Source of the DNA: Paenibacillus sp. USDA918EY
GTDB lineage: Bacteria; Bacillota; Bacilli; Paenibacillales; Paenibacillaceae
Direction of reading: 5' to 3'
DNA length: 64,000 nt
NCBI RefSeq assembly: GCF_009870825.1
Contig: NZ_WTWY01000022.1
Span: forward strand, 21,489 to 85,488
Of the stretch, positions 16,639 to 24,996 are shown piece by piece. Under the pieces are notes generated by a model, which was not told where the DNA came from, did not search any database, and saw only the letters and a program-made list of their open reading frames with translations. The position numbers and the translations under genes are program-made. Position 1 is the stretch's first letter; each line of letters begins with the position of its first letter.

Positions 16639-18092
16639 GATGCTCCCTCCTTCCCGAAGCAAGGTATTTCCACGTAAACCATAATCCGCCCTTCCTGGTT
16701 GACCAGGCGAATGCTTCCTCCATGATCGTCGACGATCGATTTGGCGATGCTGAGACCGAGGCCGACGCTGCCTTCTTCCTTAAAATTACGGCTCACCGAA
16801 TAGAACGGCTGAAACAGGTTCTTCAGTTGGTCAGGCGGAATCGGTTCGCCCGGATTGCCGAAACTAAAGCGAACGAGTCCGGCGTCCATCTCGGCCTTGG
16901 CGGAAATCTCCGCGTGAGGAGAGCTGTATTTGATCGCATTATCGAGGAGGTTGATAAACAGCTGGCGCAGCCTGTCCGGTTGGCCGTTGACATACAGGCG
17001 CTCGTCCGCCTGGCAGACGATGCTCTTTTTATAACGCTTGGCGCGGAAGGACATCGAATCGCAAACGTCCTGCAAAATCTGGCCCGCATCCACCTGTTCC
17101 AATTCACGGTCGTCCGAAGGTCTGCGGGATACTTCCAGCAGCTTGAGCACCATGCCGTGCAATCGCCTGCTTTCTTCCACGATATGATTCATTCCTTTAT
17201 CGAAAAACGCGCGGTCGGCTTCCCCTTTTTCCCGAATCATTTCGGCATATCCGAGGATGGAGGTCAGCGGCGTCTTCAATTCATGCGTGACATTATCGAA
17301 AAACCGCTTCTCCTGCTCGTTGAGTTCCTTCAGCCGGTCGCGATCCCTTTCGATCGTCGAAATCTGGCTGCTGATCCGGTTGATCATTTCGTTGAAATTG
17401 ACGGCCAGACGGCCGATCTCGTCCTTTCGCTTAAAACGGATGCGTACGTCCAAGTTGCCGTTTTTCACTTCCGTGGAAGCCCGGGTCAGCTTGACGAGCG
17501 GGATTGTGATATGTCTGGACAGGACGTAGGAAAACAGGAAAGCCGCGGCAAAAACCGCCAGCGCGATGTAGAAAATGATGTCCGAAATCCGCCCGCTTTG
17601 TTCATAAAGCAGGGTAAAATCTTTCGCAAAACGCAAAATGCCCACCTTTGTGCCGTCAATGACAACCGGATAAGAAAAAAGGACCGCACCTTGATCGCGG
17701 CCGTAGCTAATGTTGTAAGCGGTCTTGCCTGCAACGGCCTGCTTGAGGTCGTCGTCACCGCGTCCGGCAAAAACCGTCTTATCGGACGAAAACAGCAAAA
17801 CGCCATCCACCGTGTAGGCGCTGACGCTGCTTCCGGTCGCATGGTTCAAATCATTCACCATTTCCTCCGCCATTTGCCCGAAATAGATGTTGTCGTTCGT
17901 AAAATGGTTGATCAGGAAGGCTTGGCGCACATAGACGTTGCTGTTATTTTTCATCCCGACCAAATCCGAGGTGACGATTTTTTGATTGCTTGTCCGGATG
18001 ATTTCATTGACCGTCTGATTCAGCACGAGAAATGAAAGGGAAAAGATGAGAAAAAAACCGACGATAAATTTGGCCCTGATCGTCCGGATCAT
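16635..18092 (-). CDS. Sensor histidine kinase, HAMP-HisKA type
   Basis: Membrane kinase of 485 residues. Helices lie at about residues 9-27 and 170-190, with a PAS/Cache-like extracellular sensor of about 140 residues between them (GSSVSAYTVDGVLLFSSDKT). A HAMP linker runs over about 190-245. His270 in FFDNVTHELKTPLTSILGY is the phosphorylation site, and the HATPase_c domain has N-box LFINLLDNAIKYS and G-boxes SVGLGLSIAKSI. The gene overlaps the regulator by four bases upstream and the lipoprotein by four bases downstream, so the three are tightly coupled. The architecture resembles PhoR/ResE-type kinases. Confidence 0.94.
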   Translation of the reverse strand: MIRTIRAKFIVGFFLIFSLSFLVLNQTVNEIIRTSNQKIVTSDLVGMKNNSNVYVRQAFLINHFTNDNIYFGQMAEEMVNDLNHATGSSVSAYTVDGVLLFSSDKTVFAGRGDDDLKQAVAGKTAYNISYGRDQGAVLFSYPVVIDGTKVGILRFAKDFTLLYEQSGRISDIIFYIALAVFAAAFLFSYVLSRHITIPLVKLTRASTEVKNGNLDVRIRFKRKDEIGRLAVNFNEMINRISSQISTIERDRDRLKELNEQEKRFFDNVTHELKTPLTSILGYAEMIREKGEADRAFFDKGMNHIVEESRRLHGMVLKLLEVSRRPSDDRELEQVDAGQILQDVCDSMSFRAKRYKKSIVCQADERLYVNGQPDRLRQLFINLLDNAIKYSSPHAEISAKAEMDAGLVRFSFGNPGEPIPPDQLKNLFQPFYSVSRNFKEEGSVGLGLSIAKSIVDDHGGSIRLVNQEGRIMVYVEIPCFGKEGAS

Positions 18093-18799
18093 CGCTGCTC
18101 CACCTGTTTCTCGAATTTGTATCCGATGCCGAAGACGGTCGTAATCAGGTCGCCCGCATCCAGCTTTTTGCGCAGCCGTTGAATATGGGTATCCACCGTA
18201 CGGGTATCGCCGACGAAATCATATCCCCACACGAAATCGAGCAGCTCCGAGCGGGTGAAAATTTTGCCCTTATGCCCGAGCAGCGTCATGAGAAGATCGA
18301 ATTCCTTCGGGGTCAAATCGATCGGTATGCCGTCCTTTTTAACCAGCCGTTCATCCGCCACAATCTCGATATTCCGAAACCGGATTACCTTCTCCTTCTC
18401 CTCATCCGCCTCGCGTTCGCCCGCGCCTGCTTGATCCACCCGGCGGAGTATGGTGCGGATCCGGGCGACGACCTCGCGCAGATCAAACGGCTTCGTAATG
18501 TAGTCGTCGGCCCCGAATTCAAGACCGAGCACTTTGTCGGTTATATCGGATTTGGCCGTAATCATTAAAATGGGAATATTATAGCTCGCGGTCACTTTTT
18601 TACAGATGTCCAGCCCGCTTTGGTCCGGAAGCATCCAGTCGAGGAGAAGCATATCGGGGCTAAATTCCGCAAGCTCGCTCATGCCCTTCGCACCGCTGGC
18701 GGCAATGCGGGTCTCGAACCCTTCCATCGCCAGTCCGTAAGCAAGCAAATCGGCAATGGGCTCCTCGTCTTCGATAATGAGAATTTTCGTTTTATTCAT
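18089..18799 (-). CDS. OmpR/PhoB-family response regulator
   Basis: DNA-binding response regulator of 236 residues. The receiver domain has the acidic cluster IIEDEEP, phosphoacceptor Asp54 in LLLDWMLPDQSG, and the conserved Lys in YITKPFDLREV. The C-terminal winged helix ends with TVDTHIQRLRKKLDAGDLITTVFGIGYKFE. The first gene of its operon, it is followed by its kinase with a four-base overlap. Candidate targets by position are the binding-protein operon at 15166 and the amidase-deacetylase gene at 20381, both with a TTGGTGACAT-type motif upstream. Confidence 0.95.
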   Translation of the reverse strand: MNKTKILIIEDEEPIADLLAYGLAMEGFETRIAASGAKGMSELAEFSPDMLLLDWMLPDQSGLDICKKVTASYNIPILMITAKSDITDKVLGLEFGADDYITKPFDLREVVARIRTILRRVDQAGAGEREADEEKEKVIRFRNIEIVADERLVKKDGIPIDLTPKEFDLLMTLLGHKGKIFTRSELLDFVWGYDFVGDTRTVDTHIQRLRKKLDAGDLITTVFGIGYKFEKQVEQR

Positions 18800-18894
18800 G
18801 AATATCTCCGTTCCTTATTCGTTATCAATGAAATCTGCGGCAGCTTTACGACTTATGCCTGTTTGAATCGATTTTATCATAACGCGGAAGCATT

Positions 18895-18914
18895 AAGAAA
18901 AACGTGTATCGACG
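18895..18914. repeat. Short copy of the dispersed repeat core
   Basis: AAGAAAAACGTGTATCGACG matches the 20-base start of the dispersed repeat at 31544, 31655 and 49484 with two or three differences. The similarity does not extend beyond about 25 bases here, so this may be chance or a decayed copy. Confidence 0.3.
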
Positions 18915-18953
18915 TATAATGGCGGCAACACGCTGATTCGCCGATCAGCCGCT

Positions 18954-20381
18954 CTACTGTGAATCCGGCAGGTGCAGCAGCTCGGGAACCGTCACGAAGG
19001 AATACCCTTCCGCTTTCAGCTCGGGAATCATTTGCTGCAGCGCCTCGATCGTGTTGGCGAGATGGTTTTTCCCGTTGGCCGTATGCTGCAAAACGATCCC
19101 GCCCGGCTTCAGCTCTTTGCGGACGAGCCTCATGATTTCCTTCGAGGAAACGCCCGACCAGTCCATCGTGTCCACCGTCCAGTTGACGACAGCCAAATCC
19201 TGTTGGTGAATCGCGTCCAATTTGTCTTTGCTAAGCGCGCCGTATGGGGGCCTAAACAAGATGGGCCGAAACCCGACCGCGTCTTCGAGCGTGGCCTGCG
19301 TATCCTCAACCTCTTTAAGGGCTTGATCCACCGAAATCTGATCGAAATTCGGATGTGACCAGGAATGGTTGCCGATGGCGTGCCCTTCCTCCACGATGCG
19401 GCGAACCAGGTCCGGCTGGGTTTTGGCCCGGTTTCCCAATATAAAAAAAGTCGCCTTGATTTTGTTTTCCTTCAATATGTCCAAAATTTTTGGAGTAACG
19501 ATCTTATCGGGACCGTCGTCGAACGTTAAGGCCACCTGCTTCCCGTCTTTTGCCAAACCGTCGAAATAGATTTTGTTTTCAATTTGCGAATGGTTCCGAT
19601 TCAGGGAGACCGGAGGCGGCACCTCCTCGAGCCCTTCATCCCCCGCTGGTTTGCGGGAGCCGTTTTTCTCGAAATATTCCTTTATTCCGTCCACGATGGC
19701 CTGGGCCGCGAGGTCTTGTCCTTTGTCGCTCAGCAGCGTCTTTTCTTCTTTCGGATTGGTCAGGTACCCGACCTCTACGAGCACCGCCGGCATCTGCGCC
19801 AACGACAGGACTACGAGATGTTCCTGCTTCGCGCCTCGGTCGGGAAATCCAAGCGCTTCGGCCACCCGCTCCTGCAGGATCTGGGCAAGCGGGATGCTGT
19901 CGTCATGACGGTACAACGTTTCCGTCCCGGCAATCGCCGGATCCTGATAGGTGTTGCCGTGAATCGAAATGAGTGCATCCGCATTCCAATCGTTGGCGGC
20001 CGCCGCGCGGTTCTCCAATTCGACGAACCTGTCATCCGTACGGGTCATTCGGGTTTCGAACATCGGATCTTGCTTCAGCAGCTCGTTCACCCGCTCTGCT
20101 AGAGACAGGTTAAATTCCTTCTCAAAGGCTCCGCTTGCCCCGGTTGCTCCAGGGTCTTTGCCGCCGTGGCCCGCGTCGATCACGATCCGGTATTTCGATT
20201 GATTTGCGGAGATGGAGGGAGCAACCGCCGATGTCTCCGACTTCTCTGCCAGGTTCGGGATCAGCTTCGCCGCGGAAGAACCCGTATGCCAGACTAGTTT
20301 GATGCCCAATAAAACAATAAATAACACGATAAAAATATAAATTCCTTTGACAGGTTTTTTCCGTTTGCTGCGCTTTATCAT
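18954..20381 (-). CDS. Fused N-acetylmuramoyl-L-alanine amidase and polysaccharide deacetylase
   Basis: A 475-residue bifunctional cell-wall enzyme. A basic N-terminus and one membrane helix (GIYIFIVLFIVLLGIKLVW) anchor it facing outward. Residues 65-237 form an Amidase_3 domain with zinc ligands His72 (DAGHGGKDPGA), Glu87 and His141 (ISIHGN) and catalytic Glu203 (LVEVGYLTN). A linker of about 40 residues leads to a NodB polysaccharide-deacetylase domain (about 280-470) with TFDDGPD (Asp288/Asp289), zinc ligands His339 and His343 (GNHSWSHP), RPPYG, and a late QHTANG segment. Both active sites look intact. The two domains normally occur in separate proteins. AAGGAGG precedes the ATG by four bases. 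Probable job: peptidoglycan remodelling during division, sporulation or germination. Confidence 0.93.
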   Translation of the reverse strand: MIKRSKRKKPVKGIYIFIVLFIVLLGIKLVWHTGSSAAKLIPNLAEKSETSAVAPSISANQSKYRIVIDAGHGGKDPGATGASGAFEKEFNLSLAERVNELLKQDPMFETRMTRTDDRFVELENRAAAANDWNADALISIHGNTYQDPAIAGTETLYRHDDSIPLAQILQERVAEALGFPDRGAKQEHLVVLSLAQMPAVLVEVGYLTNPKEEKTLLSDKGQDLAAQAIVDGIKEYFEKNGSRKPAGDEGLEEVPPPVSLNRNHSQIENKIYFDGLAKDGKQVALTFDDGPDKIVTPKILDILKENKIKATFFILGNRAKTQPDLVRRIVEEGHAIGNHSWSHPNFDQISVDQALKEVEDTQATLEDAVGFRPILFRPPYGALSKDKLDAIHQQDLAVVNWTVDTMDWSGVSSKEIMRLVRKELKPGGIVLQHTANGKNHLANTIEALQQMIPELKAEGYSFVTVPELLHLPDSQ

Positions 20382-20480
20382 AGTTCCTCCTTGTGTATGA
20401 ATGCTTCATGGATTGATTTGCGGGAACTATGGCTGCGATCCATTCCCTTAAGCAAAATATAATCGATGAATGTGACGGCC

Positions 20481-20502
20481 ATTTCACCAAGATGTCACCA
20501 AG
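20481..20502. promoter_or_regulatory. Tandem 11-mer, candidate OmpR-type site
   Basis: ATTTCACCAAG (20481-20491) is followed directly by ATGTCACCAAG (20492-20502), about 100 bases upstream of the amidase-deacetylase start. Direct repeats with 11-base spacing are the usual footprint of OmpR/PhoB dimers. A related single copy lies at 15297-15307. Confidence 0.45.
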
Positions 20503-20555
20503 TTGTGTACAAACCTGTCAGAGGCATCATTTCTTTAAGGAGCGGGGCTAAAATG

Positions 20556-20582
20556 AAAAAAAGCCGCTATGCAGCGGCTTTC
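20556..20582 (-). terminator. Rho-independent terminator after SEC-C gene
   Basis: Stem AAAGCCGCT/AGCGGCTTT with a four-base loop and a T run on the minus strand. A second, larger hairpin (CACCCTGCA at 20599-20607 with TGCAGGGTG at 20639-20647) lies between it and the stop codon at 20680. This 298-base gap holds nothing else recognised apart from the tandem 11-mer. Confidence 0.85.
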
Positions 20583-20679
20583 GAAAATTTATGCAAAACA
20601 CCCTGCAGCCGGACGACCCAAAAGGGCGATCCGAAACGTGCAGGGTGCGGAATAAACTATAAGTACGAATAAATCCCGT

Positions 20680-21840
20680 TTACTTCCCGTGGCATTTCTT
20701 GTATTTCAATCCGCTGCCGCATGGGCAAGGTTCGTTTCTTCCGACTTTCGGCATCGCCTCGGCGCTGTCGTCCACGAGTCTGACGAGCCCTTTCTCCGGA
20801 TCGATGGCGTTCATGGCGCTGAGCTCGACCAGCGTATGTCCGCCGTTAGCCCACATTCTTGTGTTATTATACACCTCTGCCAGCAGGGAAATGACGCGCT
20901 GCGCATGCACCGGCGTTTTGAAGCGAATTTTGTGCCGGTCAAACTGATTGATCAGTTCCTGCATCGAAGATTTTTGCACGCTGCCCCACTGGATGTCGTC
21001 AATCAGATTTTCCACCCGTTCTTGGTCCTGGCACATGTTGTTGAGCACAAATGCCTGCAGCTCTTCAAGCTGCGGGGTCATTTCGAAGTATCCCATATCC
21101 GCGTAACGAAGAAGCTCCTCCTTCGCCGGAACGTAATACAGCTTCTCGTCCAGCCCTTCTGCCAGCCCGGCGCTTTCGCCCGCACTTCCTGCGGCAAGCC
21201 CGTTGTACAGGACATCGTCCGCCACAAGGATATGTTGGCCGCGACCGGCCATTTCGCCCGCATAAGCTGCAAGCTCCTCTTTCGTGATCGATTCGTCATG
21301 GTGCGAGTTATATACTTCAACAAGCTTGTCCAGCTTGATAACGCCATACAAATGGGCTGCGGCGGCGATATAATCGTAAATCTCCTGCTTGGAGCCCTGT
21401 TCTTTTTTCAGTTCGGACAAACCGATCCGCGACGCGGCGGCCTTGATTTCCTCCGGCATCAGGACATGCAGCTTGCCTTCGTTAAAAAAGCTGAATACCA
21501 GGCCGCGCTCCAGAAAATGCGAATAATGCCCGAATGGCAGCGCGTTATCCTGAATGGACGGCTCATTCATTACTTTTTCCAGAAGGGCCCATTCATCGGC
21601 ATTCGCTGCCGTTACGATCGGCCCCAGTTGCTCCGGGTCGGTCAAATATGCTGAAAGAGCGTCCGAAAGCTCTTCCTTCTTCATCTTGGAACGTCCGGAA
21701 ATTTGATTGGCGGCAGCAAGCGAAGAGAGTCTTGATTTGGTCAAGCTTTGCAGAATTTCCGGCAAACGGTTCATCACGTCTCCGATGATGGCGTGCTGTA
21801 TATTACGTTCTTCCATTTGTAACCTTGGGTCTTCCAACAT
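20680..21840 (-). CDS. SEC-C metal-binding domain protein
   Basis: Cytoplasmic protein of 386 residues. The last 20 residues are a SEC-C zinc motif (NEPCPCGSGLKYKKCHGK) like the one that ends SecA. The N-terminus (about 25-68) resembles a Rho/SAP-type helical DNA- or RNA-binding unit (LTKSRLSSLAAANQISGRS). The middle is helical and acidic with no catalytic signature. Proteins of this layout are widespread in Bacillales and uncharacterised. The gene stands alone between terminators. The start ATG at 21840 has AGAGGTG close upstream; the ATG at 21816 is an alternative. Confidence 0.8.
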   Translation of the reverse strand: MLEDPRLQMEERNIQHAIIGDVMNRLPEILQSLTKSRLSSLAAANQISGRSKMKKEELSDALSAYLTDPEQLGPIVTAANADEWALLEKVMNEPSIQDNALPFGHYSHFLERGLVFSFFNEGKLHVLMPEEIKAAASRIGLSELKKEQGSKQEIYDYIAAAAHLYGVIKLDKLVEVYNSHHDESITKEELAAYAGEMAGRGQHILVADDVLYNGLAAGSAGESAGLAEGLDEKLYYVPAKEELLRYADMGYFEMTPQLEELQAFVLNNMCQDQERVENLIDDIQWGSVQKSSMQELINQFDRHKIRFKTPVHAQRVISLLAEVYNNTRMWANGGHTLVELSAMNAIDPEKGLVRLVDDSAEAMPKVGRNEPCPCGSGLKYKKCHGK

Positions 21841-22143
21841 TTACACCTCTTCCAGATTGATAAACATGCAGGTGACGATGTTGCCACATCCAAAAAAGCC
21901 TTCGGCATCGGCGAACCGAAAACGTTTCATTCGTTATAAATCGTACCCTGCGGCGGTCTAAACCGGATGTCGCAAATTGCGAGGCATGTGAATTTAGCCG
22001 CATCTTTACACATTATACACTATTCGAGCGTTTTCATCTTCTATACCGAAAATTTTACAAAATGCCAGGAAGGGAAATAAGTAACAAAAGCGCCCGGCCT
22101 CCGGAAGGCCGGGCGACATTCATGGCTTTTTATGAAAACGAAG
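21841..22143. other. Intergenic region between SEC-C gene and htpG
   Basis: It contains the htpG terminator at 22091-22115 and presumably the promoter of the SEC-C gene, which I could not place. A degenerate open frame at 21803-22003 on the minus strand has no ribosome site and is not called. Confidence 0.5.
22091..22115 (-). terminator. htpG terminator
   Basis: Ten-base GC-rich stem CGCCCGGCCT/AGGCCGGGCG with a short loop. On the minus strand it is followed by CTTTTGTTA, 28 bases after the htpG stop. Confidence 0.88.
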
Positions 22144-24024
22144 CTACACCATGATTTTACAAATGTCGTTCGTGAATTCAACAGGGTCTTGAATCGGAAG
22201 CCCTTCGATCAGCAGCGCCTGGTTGTACAGCAGGTTCGTGTACAAGCCCAGTTTCTCGCGGTCTTTGTCGAACGCTTCTTTCAAGGACTTGAACACCTCA
22301 TGCTGCGCGTTGATCTCCAAAATTTTGTCCGCCTTGATGCCTTCGCTGCTTGGCATCGCGTTCAGCACCTTTTCCATCTCGATCGAAAGCTCGCCTTCGG
22401 CGGACAAACATACCGGATGCGATTTCAGGCGTTTGGAGGCCTTGACGTCCTTCACCTTGCCGGAAAGCAGCTCCTTCATCGCCTCGAACAGCTCTTTGTT
22501 TTCTTCCGCTTCGGCTTTGGACGCCGCTTCGTCCGTTTCGGACTCGATGCCGAGGTCGCCGCTCGATACCGACTTGAACTCCTTCTCCTTGTAGTTCATC
22601 AGCATTTTGATGGCAAATTCGTCGATGTCGTCGGTAAAGTACAAAATTTCGTAGCCTTTATCGAGGACGAGCTCGGTTTGCGGCAGCTTCTCGATGCGCT
22701 CGACCGAGGTTCCGGTAGCGTAGTAGATATATTTTTGATCCTCAGGCATTCTCGCCACGTATTCATCGAGCGTAACCAGCTTTTTCTCTTTCGAGGACGT
22801 AAACATCAACAGGTCGGACAGGACGTCCTTGTTCATGCCGTAATCGTTGTATACCCCGAATTTGAGCTGTCTGCCAAACGCTTTGTAGAAGGTTTCGTAT
22901 TTTTCGCGGTCATCCTTCAATAGCGACAAAAGCTGGCTTTTGATTTTGCTTTTGATATTTTTCGCGATCAGCGTCAGCTGGCGGTCATGCTGCAGCATTT
23001 CGCGGGAGATGTTCAAGGAGAGGTCCTCCGAATCGACCATCCCTTTCACGAAGCTGAAGTAGTCCGGCAGCAGGTCCGCGCATTTGTCCATGATCAGGAC
23101 GCCGTTGGAGTACAGCTCAAGGCCCTTTTCGTATTCCTTCGTATAATAATCGAACGGCGTGCGCTCCGGAATGAACAAAATCGCGTTGTACACGACGGCG
23201 CCGTCCGCTTTGACGTGCACATGCGTCAGCGGCTTGTCGAAACCGTACCGTTTTTCCGCATAGAAGTTCTCGTAATCCTCCTGCGTCAGCTCGCTTTTGT
23301 TTCTGCGCCAGATCGGCACCATGCTGTTGATCGTTTGCTCTTCCTTATATTCCTCGAATTCGCCCTCGCTGCCTTCCTTCGGACGTTGCCCGCTCACTTC
23401 CATCTTGATCGGATATCGGATGAAGTCGGAATATTTCTTGATGATCGATCTCAGGCGGTATTCCTCAAGATACTCGTCGTACCGGTCGTCCTCGGTGTTT
23501 TCTTTGATCTTAAGAATGATTTCCGTGCCTACCGAATCCTTCTCGCAAGGTTCGATCGTGTAGCCGTCCGCGCCTTCCGATTGCCAGCGGAAAGCCTGGT
23601 CGCTGCCCAGCGCTTTGCTGGTCACCGTCACCTTGTCGGCCACCATAAACGCGGAATAAAAACCTACGCCGAACTGGCCGATGATGTTGTGTCCGTCCTT
23701 CGCTTCGTTTTCGGCCTTGAAGGCCAGCGATCCGCTTTTGGCGATGATCCCGAGGTTGTTTTCCAGTTCCTCCTGGGTCATGCCGATCCCGGTGTCCGCA
23801 ATGGTCAGCGTGCGGTTCTCCTTATCGGGAGTGATGCGGATATAATAATCGTCCTTATTAAAAACAATGTTGTCGTCGGTCAGAGCTTTGTAATAGATTT
23901 TGTCGATCGCGTCGCTGGCGTTGGAGATCAGTTCTCTTAGGAAGATTTCCTTCTGCGTATAGATCGAGTGGATCATCATGTCCAGCAGCCGTTTCGATTC
24001 GGCTTTGAACTCTTTTTTGATCAT
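22144..24024 (-). CDS. htpG: Molecular chaperone HtpG (Hsp90)
   Basis: Hsp90-family ATP-dependent chaperone of 626 residues, full length. The N-terminal GHKL ATPase domain shows LRELISNASDAIDKI, TIADTGIGM, and GQFGVGFYSAFMVAD. The middle domain has the catalytic-loop region SLNISREMLQ, and the C-terminal dimerisation domain is complete, without the eukaryotic MEEVD tail. AAGGAG lies eight bases before the ATG. It is monocistronic, with a terminator 28 bases after the stop. A perfect CIRCE operator and a sigma-A-type promoter lie just upstream, so HrcA control is expected. B. subtilis htpG lacks such control, so the arrangement is notable. Confidence 0.98.
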   Translation of the reverse strand: MIKKEFKAESKRLLDMMIHSIYTQKEIFLRELISNASDAIDKIYYKALTDDNIVFNKDDYYIRITPDKENRTLTIADTGIGMTQEELENNLGIIAKSGSLAFKAENEAKDGHNIIGQFGVGFYSAFMVADKVTVTSKALGSDQAFRWQSEGADGYTIEPCEKDSVGTEIILKIKENTEDDRYDEYLEEYRLRSIIKKYSDFIRYPIKMEVSGQRPKEGSEGEFEEYKEEQTINSMVPIWRRNKSELTQEDYENFYAEKRYGFDKPLTHVHVKADGAVVYNAILFIPERTPFDYYTKEYEKGLELYSNGVLIMDKCADLLPDYFSFVKGMVDSEDLSLNISREMLQHDRQLTLIAKNIKSKIKSQLLSLLKDDREKYETFYKAFGRQLKFGVYNDYGMNKDVLSDLLMFTSSKEKKLVTLDEYVARMPEDQKYIYYATGTSVERIEKLPQTELVLDKGYEILYFTDDIDEFAIKMLMNYKEKEFKSVSSGDLGIESETDEAASKAEAEENKELFEAMKELLSGKVKDVKASKRLKSHPVCLSAEGELSIEMEKVLNAMPSSEGIKADKILEINAQHEVFKSLKEAFDKDREKLGLYTNLLYNQALLIEGLPIQDPVEFTNDICKIMV

Positions 24025-24056
24025 GAGTCAGGCTCCTTTCGGCTCGGTTGGATATG

Positions 24057-24083
24057 TTAGCACTCTTGCACAATGAGTGCTAA
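24057..24083. promoter_or_regulatory. CIRCE operator (HrcA site)
   Basis: TTAGCACTC, nine bases, GAGTGCTAA: an exact match to the CIRCE consensus. It lies between the htpG promoter and its start codon, where HrcA blocks transcription at normal temperature. Confidence 0.96.
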
Positions 24084-24093
24084 TTCTTATTTT

Positions 24094-24123
24094 TATATAT
24101 CACACCTTGAAATTCGAAGTCAA
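24094..24123 (-). promoter_or_regulatory. Sigma-A promoter of htpG
   Basis: On the minus strand TTGACT (24123-24118) and TATATA (24099-24094) are separated by 18 bases. The CIRCE element follows the -10 by ten bases. Confidence 0.75.
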
Positions 24124-24294
24124 TACATCCGTCGTTTTTCAAGGTTTTCATGATAAAATGGTATAGTGCAAATTTGGAATATATTATGGGACAATACTGA
24201 AATTGGAATTGACATCATGCGGGTTGATCGCTGCGGTTCCGCTTGGTTGTCAAGCACTCATGATTAGGTTGATCCAATAGAATAGGTGATCATT

Positions 24295-24996
24295 TTGCAA
24301 CAAACCATCCTTATTATTGAAGACGACCGGAAATTGGCCGGGCTGCTCAGCGAATATGTGACAAAATACGATTTTCATGCGGTCGTGGTGGAAGATTTCA
24401 GCCGCGTGATCGAAACATTCGAGTCATGCAAACCCGATCTGGTGCTGCTCGACGTCAACCTCCCCAAATTCGACGGCTTTTACTGGTGCAGGCAAATCCG
24501 CAACCTCTCGCTCTGCCCGATCCTGTTCATATCGGCGCGGGAGCATGAGATGGATCAGGTGATGGCGCTCGAAAACGGAGCGGATGACTATATCACCAAA
24601 CCTTTTCATTACGAGGTCGTTTTGGCCAAAGTCCGCAGCAACTTGCGCCGCGCATCCGGCTCGTACGCCAAGTCGCTGGAAGAACGGACCATGGATGCGG
24701 GCAAGATCAGGCTGTACCCGGAACGTTATGTCATACAGTTCGCCGGAAGAACTGCCGAGCTTTCGCAAAAGGAATCGCTGCTTTTGGAAGCGCTGATGGA
24801 CCGTCAAAGCCGTGTCGTCAGCAGGGAGCAGCTACTGGATCTGATGTGGAGCGACGGGCAGTTTATCGATGATAATACGCTGAACGTATACATTACCCGC
24901 GTACGGAAGAAGCTGAAGGAATTGGGCGCGGGTGACATGATTGAAACGGTACGGGGTGCAGGATACCGGCTGAATCCGGGCGGTGAGGATCGATGA
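24295..24996 (+). CDS. Response regulator of Bce-type peptide-sensing system
   Basis: OmpR-family regulator of about 233 residues. The receiver has LIIEDDRKL, phosphoacceptor Asp53 in LLDVNLPKFDGF and Lys in ITKPFHYEVV. The winged helix ends TLNVYITRVRKKLKELGAGDMIETVRGAGYRL. I prefer the TTG at 24295, five bases after AGGTGA; a GTG at 24286 in the same frame has no ribosome site. The sequence FDGFYWCRQIR is characteristic of BceR-like regulators. The gene overlaps its kinase by four bases and precedes a BceAB-type transporter that it presumably activates. Confidence 0.92.
   Translation: MQQTILIIEDDRKLAGLLSEYVTKYDFHAVVVEDFSRVIETFESCKPDLVLLDVNLPKFDGFYWCRQIRNLSLCPILFISAREHEMDQVMALENGADDYITKPFHYEVVLAKVRSNLRRASGSYAKSLEERTMDAGKIRLYPERYVIQFAGRTAELSQKESLLLEALMDRQSRVVSREQLLDLMWSDGQFIDDNTLNVYITRVRKKLKELGAGDMIETVRGAGYRLNPGGEDR

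Noticed and set aside
16722..18035. 437-codon plus-strand frame opposite the histidine kinase
   Set aside because: Antisense shadow; kinase motifs are complete on the minus strand.
22987..23940. 317-codon plus-strand frame opposite htpG
   Set aside because: Antisense shadow of a highly conserved chaperone gene.
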